64,000 nt of DNA. Source: Caprimulgus europaeus. Taxonomy: Eukaryota; Chordata; Aves; Caprimulgiformes; Caprimulgidae. Within the stretch, counting starts at the first letter, position 1; every line of letters starts with the position of its first letter. Both the position numbers and the translations under genes were made by a program. The DNA lies in assembly GCA_907165065.1 (NCBI GenBank), contig OU015523.1, positions 116,400,246 to 116,464,245 of the forward strand, written 5' to 3'. Below are positions 1 to 12,345 of this stretch, piece after piece. The notes under the pieces are model-generated. The model had not been told where the DNA came from. It ran no database searches and worked only from the letters and a program-made list of their open reading frames with translations.

Positions 1-2179
1 AATGACCTGTTTCTCTACCTGTCCCCTGTTAATTATTTAGATAAAAGATTCTCCTTTACGTCCTCAATCAAATGATAGTGCAACATTTAGAAGATCTCTT
101 AAAGCAGCTGCTGCTGCACTCTGCACCAGTAGTGATATAATTTCCTTAGTGGCAAGTAAACCCTTGTTAAGCAAATAATGTATAAACTGTTATATAACAG
201 GAAACATTTAATGTGGAGATATTTAAAGTTATATTGTATGCAACTTTTTCTTGGTCCCATTCTGCAAAAGAATTTATCTGTCCAAAGTAAGGAGTGAATT
301 TCTTTTTTTCTAGTATTCTCATCATGCTGAAACTAACATACCTGACATTGAAAAGCTTTGAGAGTCTCCAAGAGAGCATTTGTAGAATACTGTAGTGACT
401 TCAGATTACAGAAATGGTAAATAAGAATAAGCATATTTAGGTTGCAGATTGATCAGTTATTAATAACAGTGAGGAATTTTGGTAATTTAAAAATCTCTAC
501 TGACAGTACTTCCAATGCTTTCTGATGATGGCTGTGGCTGGCCCAGTGTCTTCTACCTTTCTCTCCAAGTAGGGCACCAAGGACCAAGGAAGGAATTTAT
601 TAGACAGGGTATAGTTAAGGATCAGCCTGTTTGTCTCCAGATCCATCAGAAAGTAGGTACTTACTGTGTTTAGATAAGACCATGTAGAAGAAGGAGCCTA
701 ACATATGAGGCATCAAGATATCAGCAACAGCAGAGGTCTGGAAGAAATTTCCTGGAAAGGACCATATTGGCTAAAGATACCCAGTCAAGATGTTGTCTTG
801 ACTGGCAAGATGCCAAGGATCAGGCAACAAAACCAAAAGAAATGAGGTCTTAAGTTATGGCTAAGATCCAGCCCTCAAAAGGAAAGAATCAGATCAGAGT
901 TGGAAGACTGTCTGGGAAAAGATGTCTCCTCTGCCAGTGATTCTTTGGCTGATGGTATAAAGGAGAAGCTTATGCCCTTTTATTAGACAAATAGTATGCC
1001 TAGCTTAGTTGCACAATAGTACCAGTATGTGTGTATATAAAAAAAATACATTTTGGAACTTTTGTGTGAACTCAAGCCAAAGGTAGATGTCAGTCAGCCT
1101 AGCTGTGAGCAAATGCCTGGTCACTGAGCTGCTGAATGCAGTGCTGGTCCCGTCACACTTTGCTATAATCACCAGTTACCTAAAATGTGGTGTTTCAGTG
1201 AGCCAGTCATACACAAAATGGACCTTGACTAAATGTACTATTCAAATTCTCTCAATAATAGTTTCTAAAGTTGAATCTGTTATGGAAGTAAGATACACAG
1301 CTGGTATTCCATAAATAGAATAGGGAGTATGAGAATTTTATTAGAGATATTATAGCCAATAAATTTTGAGCTGTCTATGGATGACCTTGGTCAGACTTTC
1401 AGCAGTGTAGGAAAGATTTGGATGTCTGACTTTCCAGCAGTATTTGAAATATTAAAAATGGGTTGGAAATGGGACTCAGTCTCCCAAATGATCTTTAAAA
1501 ACAGATAGTCAAGAATGAGAGGGAATGAGTCAAAGAGCTAAACTCAGTGGGGTTTTTTTCCCTCTTCAGATATCCTGTATGACTAGGATAGATCACATTC
1601 CCAACAGTCTGGATGTGAAGTGAAGGAATAGACAGATGTTAATGTGTTCCTCTTGCTCACTGCAGGATGGATATGTGTCACCTCTTCTTTATTCCCTGAA
1701 GGCCCTTGAAAAGCATTATGAGAAGCCACAAAAAATAGATTTTTGTACCCCTTTGTCCGTCTCATCTGTTTCTGATGTTCAAGAAATGAACCTCCTAGTC
1801 AGGGCTAGACAAACTCTCTTCCTACCTACGACCCACCAAGTTGTTATTGTTTCCAGTGCAGCACTTTCTTTGCCCTCTAATACCAGACACAAAGTGCAGT
1901 CGTAATTTAGTCACCTCCACCTGTTTGATTAAAAAGTGGGTTGTCTAATCATGGAATGTGACAAGAAATTTTATATAACAGTGTTTTATACCACTTGTAC
2001 ATTGATTTCTCTGCACATAAAGCTTTCCAGGAAAAAGGTTTTCACATTCTGCATCCCAAGGCTAATAAAAAATTGAAAGAAAGTCTTTGTAGGGTGTTAA
2101 TTCGAGCCCCCTTTTCTTTTCCTCTCTTCTCTGGTTTTAGTAGCTTTTTCTAACAGTGTTCTTTTTGGGTTTTCTGCAG
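1..2179 (+). other. NOX4: NOX4 intron (partial, 5' edge cut by window)
   Basis: This is non-coding DNA ending in a polypyrimidine-rich stretch and TGCAG at 2174-2179, directly before a recognised NOX4 exon. I looked for the preceding NOX4 exon, which should encode the stretch just before the [10 protein letters not shown] motif, and did not see it, so the left edge lies inside an intron. Short ORFs in both strands have no recognisable protein content. No repeat family was identified here. Confidence 0.75.
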
Positions 2180-2299
2180 ACTGTATGTGGATGGACCTTT
2201 TGGAAGTCCCTTTGAGGAATCCCTGAACTACGAGATCAGCCTCTGTGTGGCTGGAGGTATTGGTGTTACACCATTTGCATCAATACTCAACACACTACT
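2180..2299 (+). CDS. NOX4: NOX4 exon, fifth from last: start of the NADPH-binding lobe
   Basis: This internal coding exon of NADPH oxidase 4 is bounded by TTTCTGCAG and GTAAGT. The first base completes a codon from the upstream exon, then 39 whole codons follow, and the last two bases (CT) are completed by the next exon. The translation starts [14 protein letters not shown] and contains [10 protein letters not shown], the glycine-rich pyrophosphate-binding motif of the ferric-reductase-type NAD(P)H domain found in NOX enzymes. NOX4 is a six-helix membrane flavocytochrome that works with p22phox (CYBA). It passes electrons from cytosolic NADPH through FAD and two haems to oxygen and releases mainly hydrogen peroxide. 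The match to vertebrate NOX4 is nearly residue for residue, as judged from memory of the family. NOX1-3 have a different sequence around this motif. Confidence 0.96.
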
Positions 2300-5200
2300 G
2301 TAAGTGAGCTTAAGCCTTTTAAAGCCATTTCCCCCCAGTTTTCCATAGAAGTGCATGTCAGAAAGACTTTCAGAGTATTTAAAAACTCCATTAGCATAAT
2401 GTAAGTGAATGATTCCTTGGAGTGATGTAGAGAACTGAGATGTCCCCTGAAGAGCATAAGTTATCCCATACAGGCTTTGTGACCCAAAGAGTAGTGGCAG
2501 AGTTGTGCCAGTAATGCACCTGAGCTAGGACAGTGTCACTAACCTTTATATCCTGCCATCAGCCTGTCAGAGCCCTTCAGCCAGACTTGTTCCCCTAGTC
2601 CCAGCTTGGATAAAGCTATGAACTATGATAGTGAGCTTTTGAGAGTCAGGAGGTTTTGACAGTCTTTCTACTGGAAATGCAGGCCCAGCTCTCCTGGTCT
2701 GTTTGACTTCTATAAATGTGTAAGCTTAAGGTGTTAAAGGAAAGAGATCGACTTGGATTCAGATAGCATTTGGGTGTAACTCAATTTGAAAAGTTTAAAT
2801 TTTCTTTATCTTTTTTTGTTTGTTTGTTTCCCTCTCTCTCTCTCTCTAAATTTAAAAACTTTGACATTCTCTTCAGACCAAACCTTTCACCTCTTGTTTC
2901 TCTGTCACACTGGTGGCAACATGGTTCCCACCAAATCTTACACTGTGTGAAATAGGCTTGCTTTTATGATTGCTATTGATTTTTTTTTTTCCTAGATTAT
3001 TGGCTAAGAGCTCCAGTCACAGGTTAAGCACCTGTTTCACAGGCATTGTATAAACAGCCAACCAAGGCAGCAAACCTTCCCTGAAGTGTTGAAAGGCTAG
3101 CTGGCTTTAGGAGGGTTTTACAATGCACAACTGAAGTATTTGTTCCAAGATGAACATGCCAATGGCCAGCTCTAACTCCAAAGTACAGATAAAGCCTGGA
3201 ATTTAGATGCTGTGCACGTTCTGTCATTGATCTGGAATGGACTTGACAGAGCTGAGTGCTTCTGAAAATTATCAGCCCCACCTGTCTCATAGTGCTGCAG
3301 CCCTCAAAGACCATCTTGGTGTCCCTCATTTTCTTTTCCTGAGAGTGTATTGATCATCCTCTCAAAAAGAGGGTACATTTTTACTGAAAGCCTGGGGCCC
3401 AGGTGGATAAGATAACCATTTTCCTTGTGATGGATTATTCTTGACAGTGCTTAGCAAAAATGGCACAGATTATAACGATGAGCCAACAGCAGATAATGAG
3501 ATGGTTGTCTCTACCTGTGTTATCAGAGGCAGTAGGAACTTGCACAGACATTGCCACAGAAAGGTAGTGTCCAAAAGCTTTTGCAATGTCCTTTTATCAG
3601 GATAAAGTCATAACTGGGCTTCCAAGCAGCCAATCCCATAACCTACCTTTGTAGCTAATATTCCCCTTGTGCACTGTAACATTACACAAGGGAGTAATTC
3701 TGGGAAAAAGTAAAAGTCTAAGCTTGCTTTCCTTCTCAGTGTTTAAACATCCACAAAGCACTGTTTTAGTGGATGATCTGCCTGTTTTTGCCCTGGTTTA
3801 GAAGCAGAAATTGGCAGGTGTGAACATACAAACTGCCTTACAATGCCAGTGCTGCAGAGCAGTGGGACCAGTCCTGTTGTGTCAAGGACATGAAGGTCTG
3901 GGGGAGCTCAGAAGCCTGTCAGTGTAGTCATTTGTTTCCTGCTCAGTTGTATTCCTGTTATAGGTACACAATTTAATTCCTGCTCCTGCCCTTCCCTCCA
4001 CATTAAGGAAAGCTGAGGGCTTTCATGCAGAAAGGTCTGTAGGATCATAGAATCGTAGAATGTTGTGAGCTGGAAGAGACCCACAAGGACCACAAAAGTC
4101 CAACTTTTGACTGTTATTACAGCTGTTATTATGGGCAGTGGTAATATAGAAATACACAAGTTGGAAGTGCTATATAGATGTGGATTTGGTTGTAATGGGG
4201 GATTGCACCTTTACTACATAATATATTCTGCTTGAGGTAGACCCAAGCATATGTGTCTAAGGTGCTATTTTAAATCTGTGCTTGACTTATTTCATGAAGT
4301 CTTGCAGTCCTGCCTCCTTGTCCAACTGCAATGTTTCATCAACAAGAGTGGTATTTTGTTACTGAGCTACAGCAGTTCAGTACAAAATGCCTTGCATTTT
4401 TCTCTTCTTTTATCCTTTTTTATAGCGAAAGGCACTTATTTTCCTTGCTACTGCTTATAGTTATCTTGTCACATCTGACCAGATTGTGACCCTTCTTAAG
4501 GGCTTGTCTTATTATAGGCAATCAGAAAAAGATGGAGGAAATCCTGCTCTGCAGGTCAGCAGTTTACAAATAAAAAAGCTGAAATCAGGACTTGGAAGTC
4601 ACTGTACTCTCCAGTCTTAAAGCACTTTTTTTCTCTTTATGGGGGTTTACATGAAAGGTGAGTTCTCAGCTGAGAGTATCTCTGTCCTTGCACCTTGGGC
4701 TTACAGTGGAGGTTAGGGGTATGAGGAAGTAAGACAGTGACTGGAGTCATCACTTGGTTAGATCTGTTGGTACAATACCGTTGATGGATATACCAACAAC
4801 CCTAGAGTTGAAATAATGCACAATGGGTATAGTGAGATGTATCATGAAACTTCTTGACTGGGGTTGGCTCCTGGGACTAGCATTTGAAGTTGACAGGCTG
4901 TGGGCTTCTTTATCTGAAAATTATTTTAGGAGGAAAAGGAGGAAACAATCTGTACACTGGCTATTTCAGTGATCAGAACAACAGAAAACAGCACTGGCTA
5001 ACTAAGAAGATACTTCCTAGATATTTGTGCTTTGTTTGAACTCATTAATCATCAGGATTTTTTTCAATTCTGTTTTCTTTCCCAGTTCATTCCAGTCCTT
5101 TCTTTGTGCTATATTTGTGTTTTATTTGCATTAGAAATCTGACACAAGTCCTGTTTTTCTAAATACAATGTCAGCAACTGCCCATGACTGCACTTTTCTC

Positions 5201-5753
5201 ACCAGCATTTTCTGAGGATTGTAATATATCACACAGTTCCCTAACACAATGGAACTCTGATTTGATTTGGTCTTTGTGATTTTACTAGAGTATTAATTAT
5301 AATCAACCAGAGCCTTTCACATATAAAGGCAGAATTAAGTCCTGACGTTATTGCATTTGTCAATATTTTCCTCTTACGGGTTGCTTTATAAACCTAATAA
5401 AGAATTGACATAATACACTTGAACTTCAAATGTCTGCTTTGCTTTGAAATAAAAGGTTGATGATGATGCATGAATCCATATTTGCTGCCCAAATCATCTG
5501 TATAGCTGACAACTTCCTAATGCAGAAACAGTTATCTGTGAAGGGTGTTAGCTCTGTGCTAGAGATTTAATATTCTCAGGATCATCATAATAGGCTGCAT
5601 TGGTCATTTCAATGTCTGATGTATCATAGAATGAAGAACAGCTCAGCAGTTAGCTTCTAATGGAAATTCACATTTTCACTAATGAATATGAAGCATCTTA
5701 ATTAAAGTTTTTTAAATATTAATTTTTAATTACCCAAACATTTCATTTTCAAG
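2300..5753 (+). other. NOX4: NOX4 intron, 3454 bp
   Basis: The intron starts GTAAGT and ends TTTCAAG, an AAG acceptor that is weaker than the usual CAG. It holds a CT-dinucleotide run near 2830-2846 and a short CR1 3'-end scrap near 4044-4105. ORFs of up to about 100 codons on either strand look like chance. Confidence 0.85.
4044..4105 (-). repeat. CR1 LINE 3'-end scrap
   Basis: About 60 bp match the reverse complement of the CR1 3' terminus: ATCATAGAATCGTAGAATG, then a diverged GAGCTGGAAGAGACCC. CR1 is the dominant LINE of birds and is usually truncated at its 5' end. The copy is inserted antisense to NOX4 inside an intron. It is diverged, so its outer limits are approximate. Confidence 0.75.
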
Positions 5754-5862
5754 TGATGGCTGGAAATGCTACAAACTCAGAAGACTCTACTTCATTTGGG
5801 TGTGCAGGGACATTGAATCTTTCCGCTGGTTTGCTGATCTGCTCTGTATGTTGCATAACAAG
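5754..5862 (+). CDS. NOX4: NOX4 exon, fourth from last
   Basis: This 109-bp exon supplies the third base of a leucine codon (CT+T) and 36 complete codons, ending CATAACAAG before GTAATG. It encodes KLRRLYFIWVCRDIESFRWF and ADLLCMLHNK, a very characteristic NOX4 stretch inside the NADPH-binding domain. The aromatic and arginine-rich VCRDIxSFRWFADLL block is shared by vertebrate NOX4. At the start the protein reads DGWKCYKLRR, where the mammalian protein, as I recall it, has a proline in place of the cysteine. The frame joins cleanly to both neighbouring exons. Confidence 0.96.
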
Positions 5863-6429
5863 GTAATGGATGTTGCTTGGAGGGCTACAGACAACTTGGT
5901 AAATGCAGGGTGTGTCCACACCACACAACTAGCATGCTGTAGAGAAAGACAGCCTTGCTCAAGACAAGCAATCTCCAGCAGTACTTCTCGGTGGGCTACC
6001 TGACCCAGACTACATTTATTCTTGAAGTTGCACAAAGCAGTTTGAGTATCTGTCACGAGTATTTCATTGCACAATGTTGCCATGTACCAGTAGTCTGGGC
6101 ACTTATCTGTGAAATTTATGAGATGGAAGAGGAACATGCAGGTTGGGAAGTCTGAGTGGCCTTTAGCCATTTGGCTAGTAGAGAGATTGAGAAGGGAGGG
6201 GGATTTACAATTTCAGGTAGACTTTAAGAGCAATACAGCTTCCCAAAATAATATTTTGTACACAGCATGATGTGCAGCATTCTGGAGTGCATGAAGGAGT
6301 GCTATGCACGCATATCTTCTTCATTAAAATGCTGAAACCATGTCCCTCAGGATAATAGGCACAACTGACTTTACACTTATAAAAAGAGAAGGGATATTTT
6401 TTCACTAACTGTTTTTATCATCCTCCCAG
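5863..6429 (+). other. NOX4: NOX4 intron, 567 bp
   Basis: A short intron runs from GTAATG to CCTCCCAG. The open frames on both strands between 5787 and 6170 are shadows of, or read-through from, the adjoining exon. No repeat or regulatory element was recognised. Confidence 0.88.
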
Positions 6430-6498
6430 CTTTGGCAGGAGAATCGACCAGACTATATAAATATCCAGCTGTACCTCAGTCAAACAGATGGAATACAG
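6430..6498 (+). CDS. NOX4: NOX4 exon, third from last (69 bp)
   Basis: This symmetrical phase-0 exon has exactly 23 codons, reading LWQENRPDYINIQLYLSQTD then GIQ, flanked by CCTCCCAG and GTATGT. It is part of the NOX4 NADPH-binding domain and differs only conservatively from the mammalian sequence (for example L for F at the first position). Because its length is a multiple of three and both junctions are phase 0, skipping it would keep the reading frame. Confidence 0.95.
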
Positions 6499-8513
6499 GT
6501 ATGTGGCTAAATTCTGTTTGTAAACTGAACTACAGCTTGGGGTAGTAGTCAATGCAAACTGTCAGTCAAAGGCAAGAGGGAATTACTGCAGATGGTAAAA
6601 ACAGGAAACGAGGCCATAAACTCAAGTGACTGATTCATTACTAGGGCAAGACAGCAAGTTCATCCCCACAGCATTGAGAGAATATAGCCTAGTAGCCTTA
6701 ACTTGATTAGGTGTGGGCAGAAATCCATATCTTCCTTTTCTAGGAAAGAGGTCCTTCCAGGCCAGGCCACGAACCAGACAGTTGGCTGTGTTTGATGGGA
6801 AATCTGAATCATTTCTGGGCTAAGAATCAAAATAGAATAGTGCTAGGAACTTGCAAGCTCAAATCTTCTTTTCAAATAAATATTTTGAGAAAAACTGGCT
6901 ATTTTTTAAAGCTTTGAATTTCTTTGCCTTAAATATAGACAAAAGTTACAAATTTCTTGATATATGAGACTGGAAATTATACTGTACTGTCAAATGTCAT
7001 GTTTTACCAACCCCAAAGCTGGGCTAATTCTCCGACTTTGGCGTCTCCAGTAGCTATTTGCACTTACAATCTTCATTTTACACTATTTAGCACATGAGCC
7101 TAGGACTGATTCTTTACCTTGCTCTATCTGGAAGCTTTCCACTGACTGCAGTGGGCCCAGAAGCAAGCCTAACAATTACTACAAAACATGAAATGCAGTG
7201 AGAAACCATGCCCAAAGGATTTTAATCTGCCTGGTATCAGGTGGAGACAGCCTAACATTCACAGCTCTGGTAGGAACACTATCCAATAGTGTGAATAATG
7301 TGATAACAGTAGTTATGAACAGTGCTGTACAGATTTAATGCCTGGGTGATGTATGTCAACCGGAATGGGGCACTTGAAATATCTAATTGATGAACCTGGT
7401 GTGCAATTGTTAGGTTAGAATTAAAACCCAAAGCAAGACTGCATTGCAATGACACAGCAAGATTGTAATAATAGATGATTCAAAGCAAGTTTTCTAATAT
7501 TATGTTATCAAGCAGCTACTGGATTTATTTAAGTCAACTTTGTTTTTTCTTTCCTTAAAGTCACTTTTGTGGCTGTTGAGCAAATGGTATGAACCATGAT
7601 GCTGCTTGTGATTTCTCTAGGGAGACTTAAACTCAGCTCTCCATTGCCATACAGCTTCGATGTTCACTGATGTTAGTCCAAAGTGCTAACTGCTACCAAA
7701 ATTAGGGCAGTTTCCCTTTGTTCAGAAGCAGCATGCCTGTGTGACAACAGGGAGCCAAGCTCATCCTTCAGTAAATGCCTCTTGAATGTAGAAGGCCAAT
7801 GGAGGATGAGTTAGCCATGAGCTGTTCAGCAGTGGAGTGAATGTGGGAGCCTAGGTAAGGTGTAACTTCTCTCTGCCCTTCTATCACAGCAGGACAGAAA
7901 GCCAAAGAAAGGGAATGCCCTGCAATGGAAGGGCATTTGACCTTATCAAAATGCTGGTGAGTTAGCATTGCTGGGATGAGTTTGGATCCATCCAGGGAGC
8001 AGTTTTGGCTGCTTTCTGCTGTTATGGCAGCTCAAAACAGCTGGCAAATACTTTCAGGGAGGAGTGTAAGATTTCCCTTGTTACTTTTTCAGACCTAGTT
8101 ATCTTAATAGTTACTTGTACAAAGTTAAAAAAGAAAACTTCAGACAGAAATATGATTTTTGCATCAGCAGTGTTTCTTCCAGCTTAGCATTAAAAGCCAA
8201 TGAGGGAATGAATAATAGGAGCATGGTTATTGTTTTATGGCTTAAATAAATTGGTTTAAAAGTAATGGGGAGATTAATGAGCAGTTGCCTGAGGAACAAT
8301 GTATAATGAACACCAAGGAGAGCCGTTGAAAAGGCAGTGAGCAGAGGCATTGGTGCATGAAATGGCTGCAGTTTTAATCACAACTATCTGATACTTGTGC
8401 TCAGGTTTTACACCTCAGCGATGTGGTAAGTCAGCCAACGTCAGAAATGGGAGCCCTGGGTGATACGAGGCAATTTGCAAATCAGGCAGAATGGACTTTT
8501 TTGTTTCTTGCAG
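6499..8513 (+). other. NOX4: NOX4 intron, 2015 bp
   Basis: The intron is bounded by GTATGT and TTTCTTGCAG. I saw no coding segment or recognisable interspersed repeat. ORFs on either strand are 60-80 codons long and not protein-like. Confidence 0.87.
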
Positions 8514-8614
8514 AAAATAATTGGTGAAAAATATCAAGCTTTAAACTCAAGGCTTTTGATTGGACGACCCCGGTGGAAAATCCTTTTTGATGAAATAGCG
8601 AAGTGTAACAGGCG
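8514..8614 (+). CDS. NOX4: NOX4 exon, second from last
   Basis: This 101-bp exon gives 33 codons plus two bases, and the donor is GTAAGT. The translation begins KIIGEKYQALNSRLLIGRPR and continues WKILFDEIAKCNR. The IGRPRW block is a conserved NOX motif near the nicotinamide side of the NADPH site. The split codon CG+G at the junction gives arginine. Compared with the mammalian protein as I recall it, a tyrosine in the EIAKYN segment is cysteine here and the following glycine is arginine. Confidence 0.95.
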
Positions 8615-11418
8615 GTAAGTACCAGTCTGCTTGAAGGGTACCACAATTTGAAGGGTGGGGATATTACCTTTTTCCAGCTGTGTTTGTATGAAAATCTTTT
8701 GGGGTTTTATCTTAGACTGTAATGTTTAAACTACCAGTGTTGAAATTAGCTAACATTTTGCTGTGAGAGATAGCCTGTACAAACTGAAACATACTTTTAC
8801 AGTCAGAGCAGTTCATCTTTTTGTGCAGCTAGGATGTTCAGTGGCCCAGAAAATAAAAGTAATAGATTTCCATCTCACTGCGCAGAGATTGCATATGTTT
8901 TTGTCTGTGGCAATATCTTGCTTGCATCATATGCTGGTTTTATATATAAAGTTGCATTTTTAAAAATTGTTGACTTGTTCTATAATTTTCATGATTGCTA
9001 GTGCTGGTTTACAAGCAGAGTGCACAAGGAAGAACCTGACTTTCCTGTATTGTTTTTATTCAGAGGATGTATTGTCTTTGGAGAGTCCTGGCACTTTTTT
9101 ATTCTTTATTCAGACCTGGTAATGCCTTTTTACTGTGCTAGGCAAACATTATGATCTGAAACAAGAAAGTTGTAAACCAGAGCAGACAGGCAATTAGACT
9201 ATGGAATGTCTTTGTCCAGATTCAGCTTTGTTGGCTGAGTATTTTACACCCCACTGGCAGTTTTCTGCCTCAAAAGCTGATCTGGTAGAAAGGATTATGT
9301 GAGTCTTCCCTAATTCACTGCTGGTATAGTCACTGGGGTGGGAGCAAACCACCCTCAGCAGCTGTTGATAGTAATCTGTGTGCACCAGGTTGAGATATGC
9401 TCTCCTGATTTCATTCACCTGCAGAACTTTCCCTCAAGGACATTTTGTCCTCTCTTGCACTCACAAAGTGAGCATCTGCCCATGGCTTATTCCCTCTCCT
9501 CTTCTGAGGCTGGATGTGAAGAGAGGACGCTAAGCCTGGGCTCTTGAGAAGTACTGAGCACCAATATGTATCACAGTTGGCAGCATAAGCTGCTGACAGT
9601 ACGTGTCTTGGATTCAGAGTCTAGAGGATGTTGTGGACAGAGTCCCTTGCCAGGATGCCCCAAAGGCTGCTACAGAGGCTCCCTAGTAGGATTCTCACAC
9701 TGTACAAATGAGTATCACTTAGAGAAGGGATTTGTAGTAAAGAACCATGGGAAAGAAGGGTAAATAGGGAGGTCAGAGAAGCAAATTGACTCTCTTCATA
9801 GAGGACTATTGACCTCCTATGCTCCATTCTAATATCTTTTTTGTTTAACTGTGTGAATGCAATTTTAAAAGACGAAAATGATGAGGTTTCTGCCACTTCC
9901 TTGCAAGGCTGTAAGTGCACATAATATAGATGAAGCTATTAGTGATAGTCATACTTGCTTTTTCTTTTGTGCTTTCCATCGCATTACTCCTAAGTAGACT
10001 TCAAGTACCATTTCCTCTGGATTTCCAGATCAGGTCTTTAAATTGTGCCACCATTTCCAAGCAAGGTCTTTTAGTACCTAAATAATGTTCTGACTCTTTG
10101 GATTATCCTGCAGCTTGCTAAGAAGTAGGCTTCCTCACCCTTTGTCACCCCTTTAGCACGGTTTATGGATATAGGTCTGTATCTATAGATGTAGTTACAT
10201 ATAACATGCTGGACAGTAGTGCAAACTGTAACTCAGCTATCCCACAGAAACTTACCTATTGTAGGTAAATATTCTTCCTATTTCCCTGGATGAAATGGGA
10301 GCTTCCAATTTCCCTATAGTCCAGTTTCCTGATCTCCTACTAACTTTATTTCTGTTTTTATTTTTCATTAAAACACCTGCTACAATATGCAGATTAAAAA
10401 AAAAAAAGGCAGAAAGGCAGGGCAGCCGAGTTATTTCCAACATCTGGTGCCAGTGTTCAGGCTTTCACATGTATTTTCAGTCATCCTCTTGGGCTTGTTT
10501 ATGGGCAGCCAAGATATTTTCCACATTTTATCTTGTGATTTTAGTAAAAGCTGTGCATAAATAAACACGCAGCTGGCAGACCTCTCGTTGGTTTAGCCAT
10601 CTGATTGGTTTGTGGTTTGTGAATTGTTGCTGTTGGTGCTGTTTGGGTCCCAAAGAAGCAAAGTGCATTTGTAAGTGTCTGAGCTTTGCCAGACCTTCAG
10701 AGTGTGACATGGGACAACCCAGCATCAGGTTCTTAATTCTTTCTTCTGGACTAAGAGGAGCAGACGTGTGCCATCTACTGTTGATATTTTAGATGACACT
10801 CGCAGTCCCAAGGATGTGCATTGGGACAGTTTATATAATAAATTATTTGTCTTGTTTTTCATGCTTTCTCTTTGGGGATGGAGCAGCAGCCTTGTTTCTG
10901 TTCAGTTATCTCCTAGATTAAAGGCTTATACCATGCTTTGGCTGCCACGTTTTCTTAATTTTGCTTAGTTCAAATGGGTGTGTGCTTTCTTCCAGGTGGA
11001 ATCTGACCTAGAAAAAAACATGAATATCTGCAAGAGAAGAGGCAGGGAGCACTGTGATATATTTCTTGTTGTGGTGGTTTTAACCACCAAACCAGGACAC
11101 TTGTGCACTGGAAATGAGAAATCTCTCTCTAGGAATGAATATGGGATTTAAAACAAGAACATTTCGAGTCCTGACTTTGTCCTCTCTAAGTAGCAAAGTA
11201 TTTCCCTCTCTCTCACCTCCTGCTGTTCATAAAATTAATATAAGAAAACACACTGATCTACTCATTCCATGGGAACACTGAGGAGTTATTTGCTCAGTGC
11301 TCTGAAAGAATGAAATCCTATATTAATGTTTATAATTGTTACAAAGAATGGCCTATATCACAGTTTCCGTGATTATAAATATGTTAGTGGGATTTAAAAG
11401 ATTTTCAGACATTACGCC

Positions 11419-11896
11419 TCATAGAATCATAGAATAGAATCACAGAATAGAATCATAGAATGGTTTGGGTTGGAAGGGACCTTAAAGATCATTTAGTTCC
11501 CACCCCATTGCCATCAGCAGGGACACCTTCCACTAGACCAGGTTGCTCAAAGCCTCATCCAACCTGGCCTTGAACATTTCCAGGGAGGGGGCAGCCACAG
11601 CTTCTCTAGGCAACCTGTTCCAGTGTCTCACCACCCTCACAGGAAAGAATTTCTTCCTAATATCTAATCTAAATCTGCCCTCTTCCAGTTTAAAGCCATT
11701 TCCCTGTGTTCTATCACTACCTGCCCTTATGAAAAGTCCCTCCCCAGCCTTCCTGTAGCCCTTTCAGGTAATGGGAGGCCACTAGAAGTTCTCCCTGGAC
11801 CCTTCTCTTCTCCAGGCTAAACAGCCCCAACTCTCTCATCCTGTTGTCACAGCAGAGGTGCTCCAGCCCTCTGATCATCCCAGCCCTCTGATCATC
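11419..11896 (-). repeat. CR1 LINE, 5'-truncated 3' fragment
   Basis: The + strand begins with repeated TCATAGAATCATAGAATAG units and continues with GGTTTGGGTTGGAAGGGACC, which is the reverse complement of the CR1 3'UTR and the end of its ORF2. The terminal octamer has expanded into several mixed ATAGAATC/ACAGAATA copies. The insertion is about 480 bp and antisense to NOX4. At the far end a 17-bp unit (CAGCCCTCTGATCATCC) is duplicated head to tail (11864-11896), probably by a small slippage event after insertion. Confidence 0.93.
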
Positions 11897-12287
11897 TACT
11901 GCAATACCTAGCTGATTATTTTCATTTGGGCAAAAAGGTCAACCATTGTCCCAAACAAGTGATAAGCAATTGAAGCCCATCAACTCAGAGTAGTAGCACG
12001 TTGCTCCATGTAGTAGCTGCTTTCAGTTGCCTGCCTGCTTGTGTCACAGCAACTGGGCAGGAGCCAAGCGAGGCAGGAGAGAGGTACCTGCAAGCAGTGA
12101 AGTGAGGGCAAAGGTGAGGGATGATGGGGAGTGTGAACTGTGGGAGGTAAGTGGCATATGGAGGGATGTCCAGAATAGATGCTGATGGTGAGTATCCCAG
12201 GAAGGAAGTTGGAGAGCCTCTGGGTCACTGCATGAGGCAGTGGCTCATCTGGGCTTCAGGAGACCTTCGTAGTCAGCCAGAGGTCTC

Positions 12288-12345
12288 TTGTGTGACCTTA
12301 GGCAAATAATTTAACCTTTCTGTGATTCTGTTTATCAGCCAAAAA
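12288..12345 (+). repeat. MIR-like ancient SINE remnant
   Basis: The stretch CTTGTGTGACCTTAGGCAAA followed by TTTAACCTTTCTGTG and a diverged CTCAGTTT-like part follows the core of the MIR SINE (GTGTGACCTTGGGCAAGTCA... in the family). MIR copies predate the bird-mammal split and survive as short diverged pieces. I identify it by recalled similarity of order and spacing. It sits in the NOX4 last intron. Confidence 0.6.

Noticed and set aside
10367-10397. ATTAAA about 20 bases before an A12 run, + strand, as a retrocopy end
   Set aside because: The A run is short, the hexamer is a variant, and no retroposed body is seen. Weaker than the arrangement at 16.35 kb.
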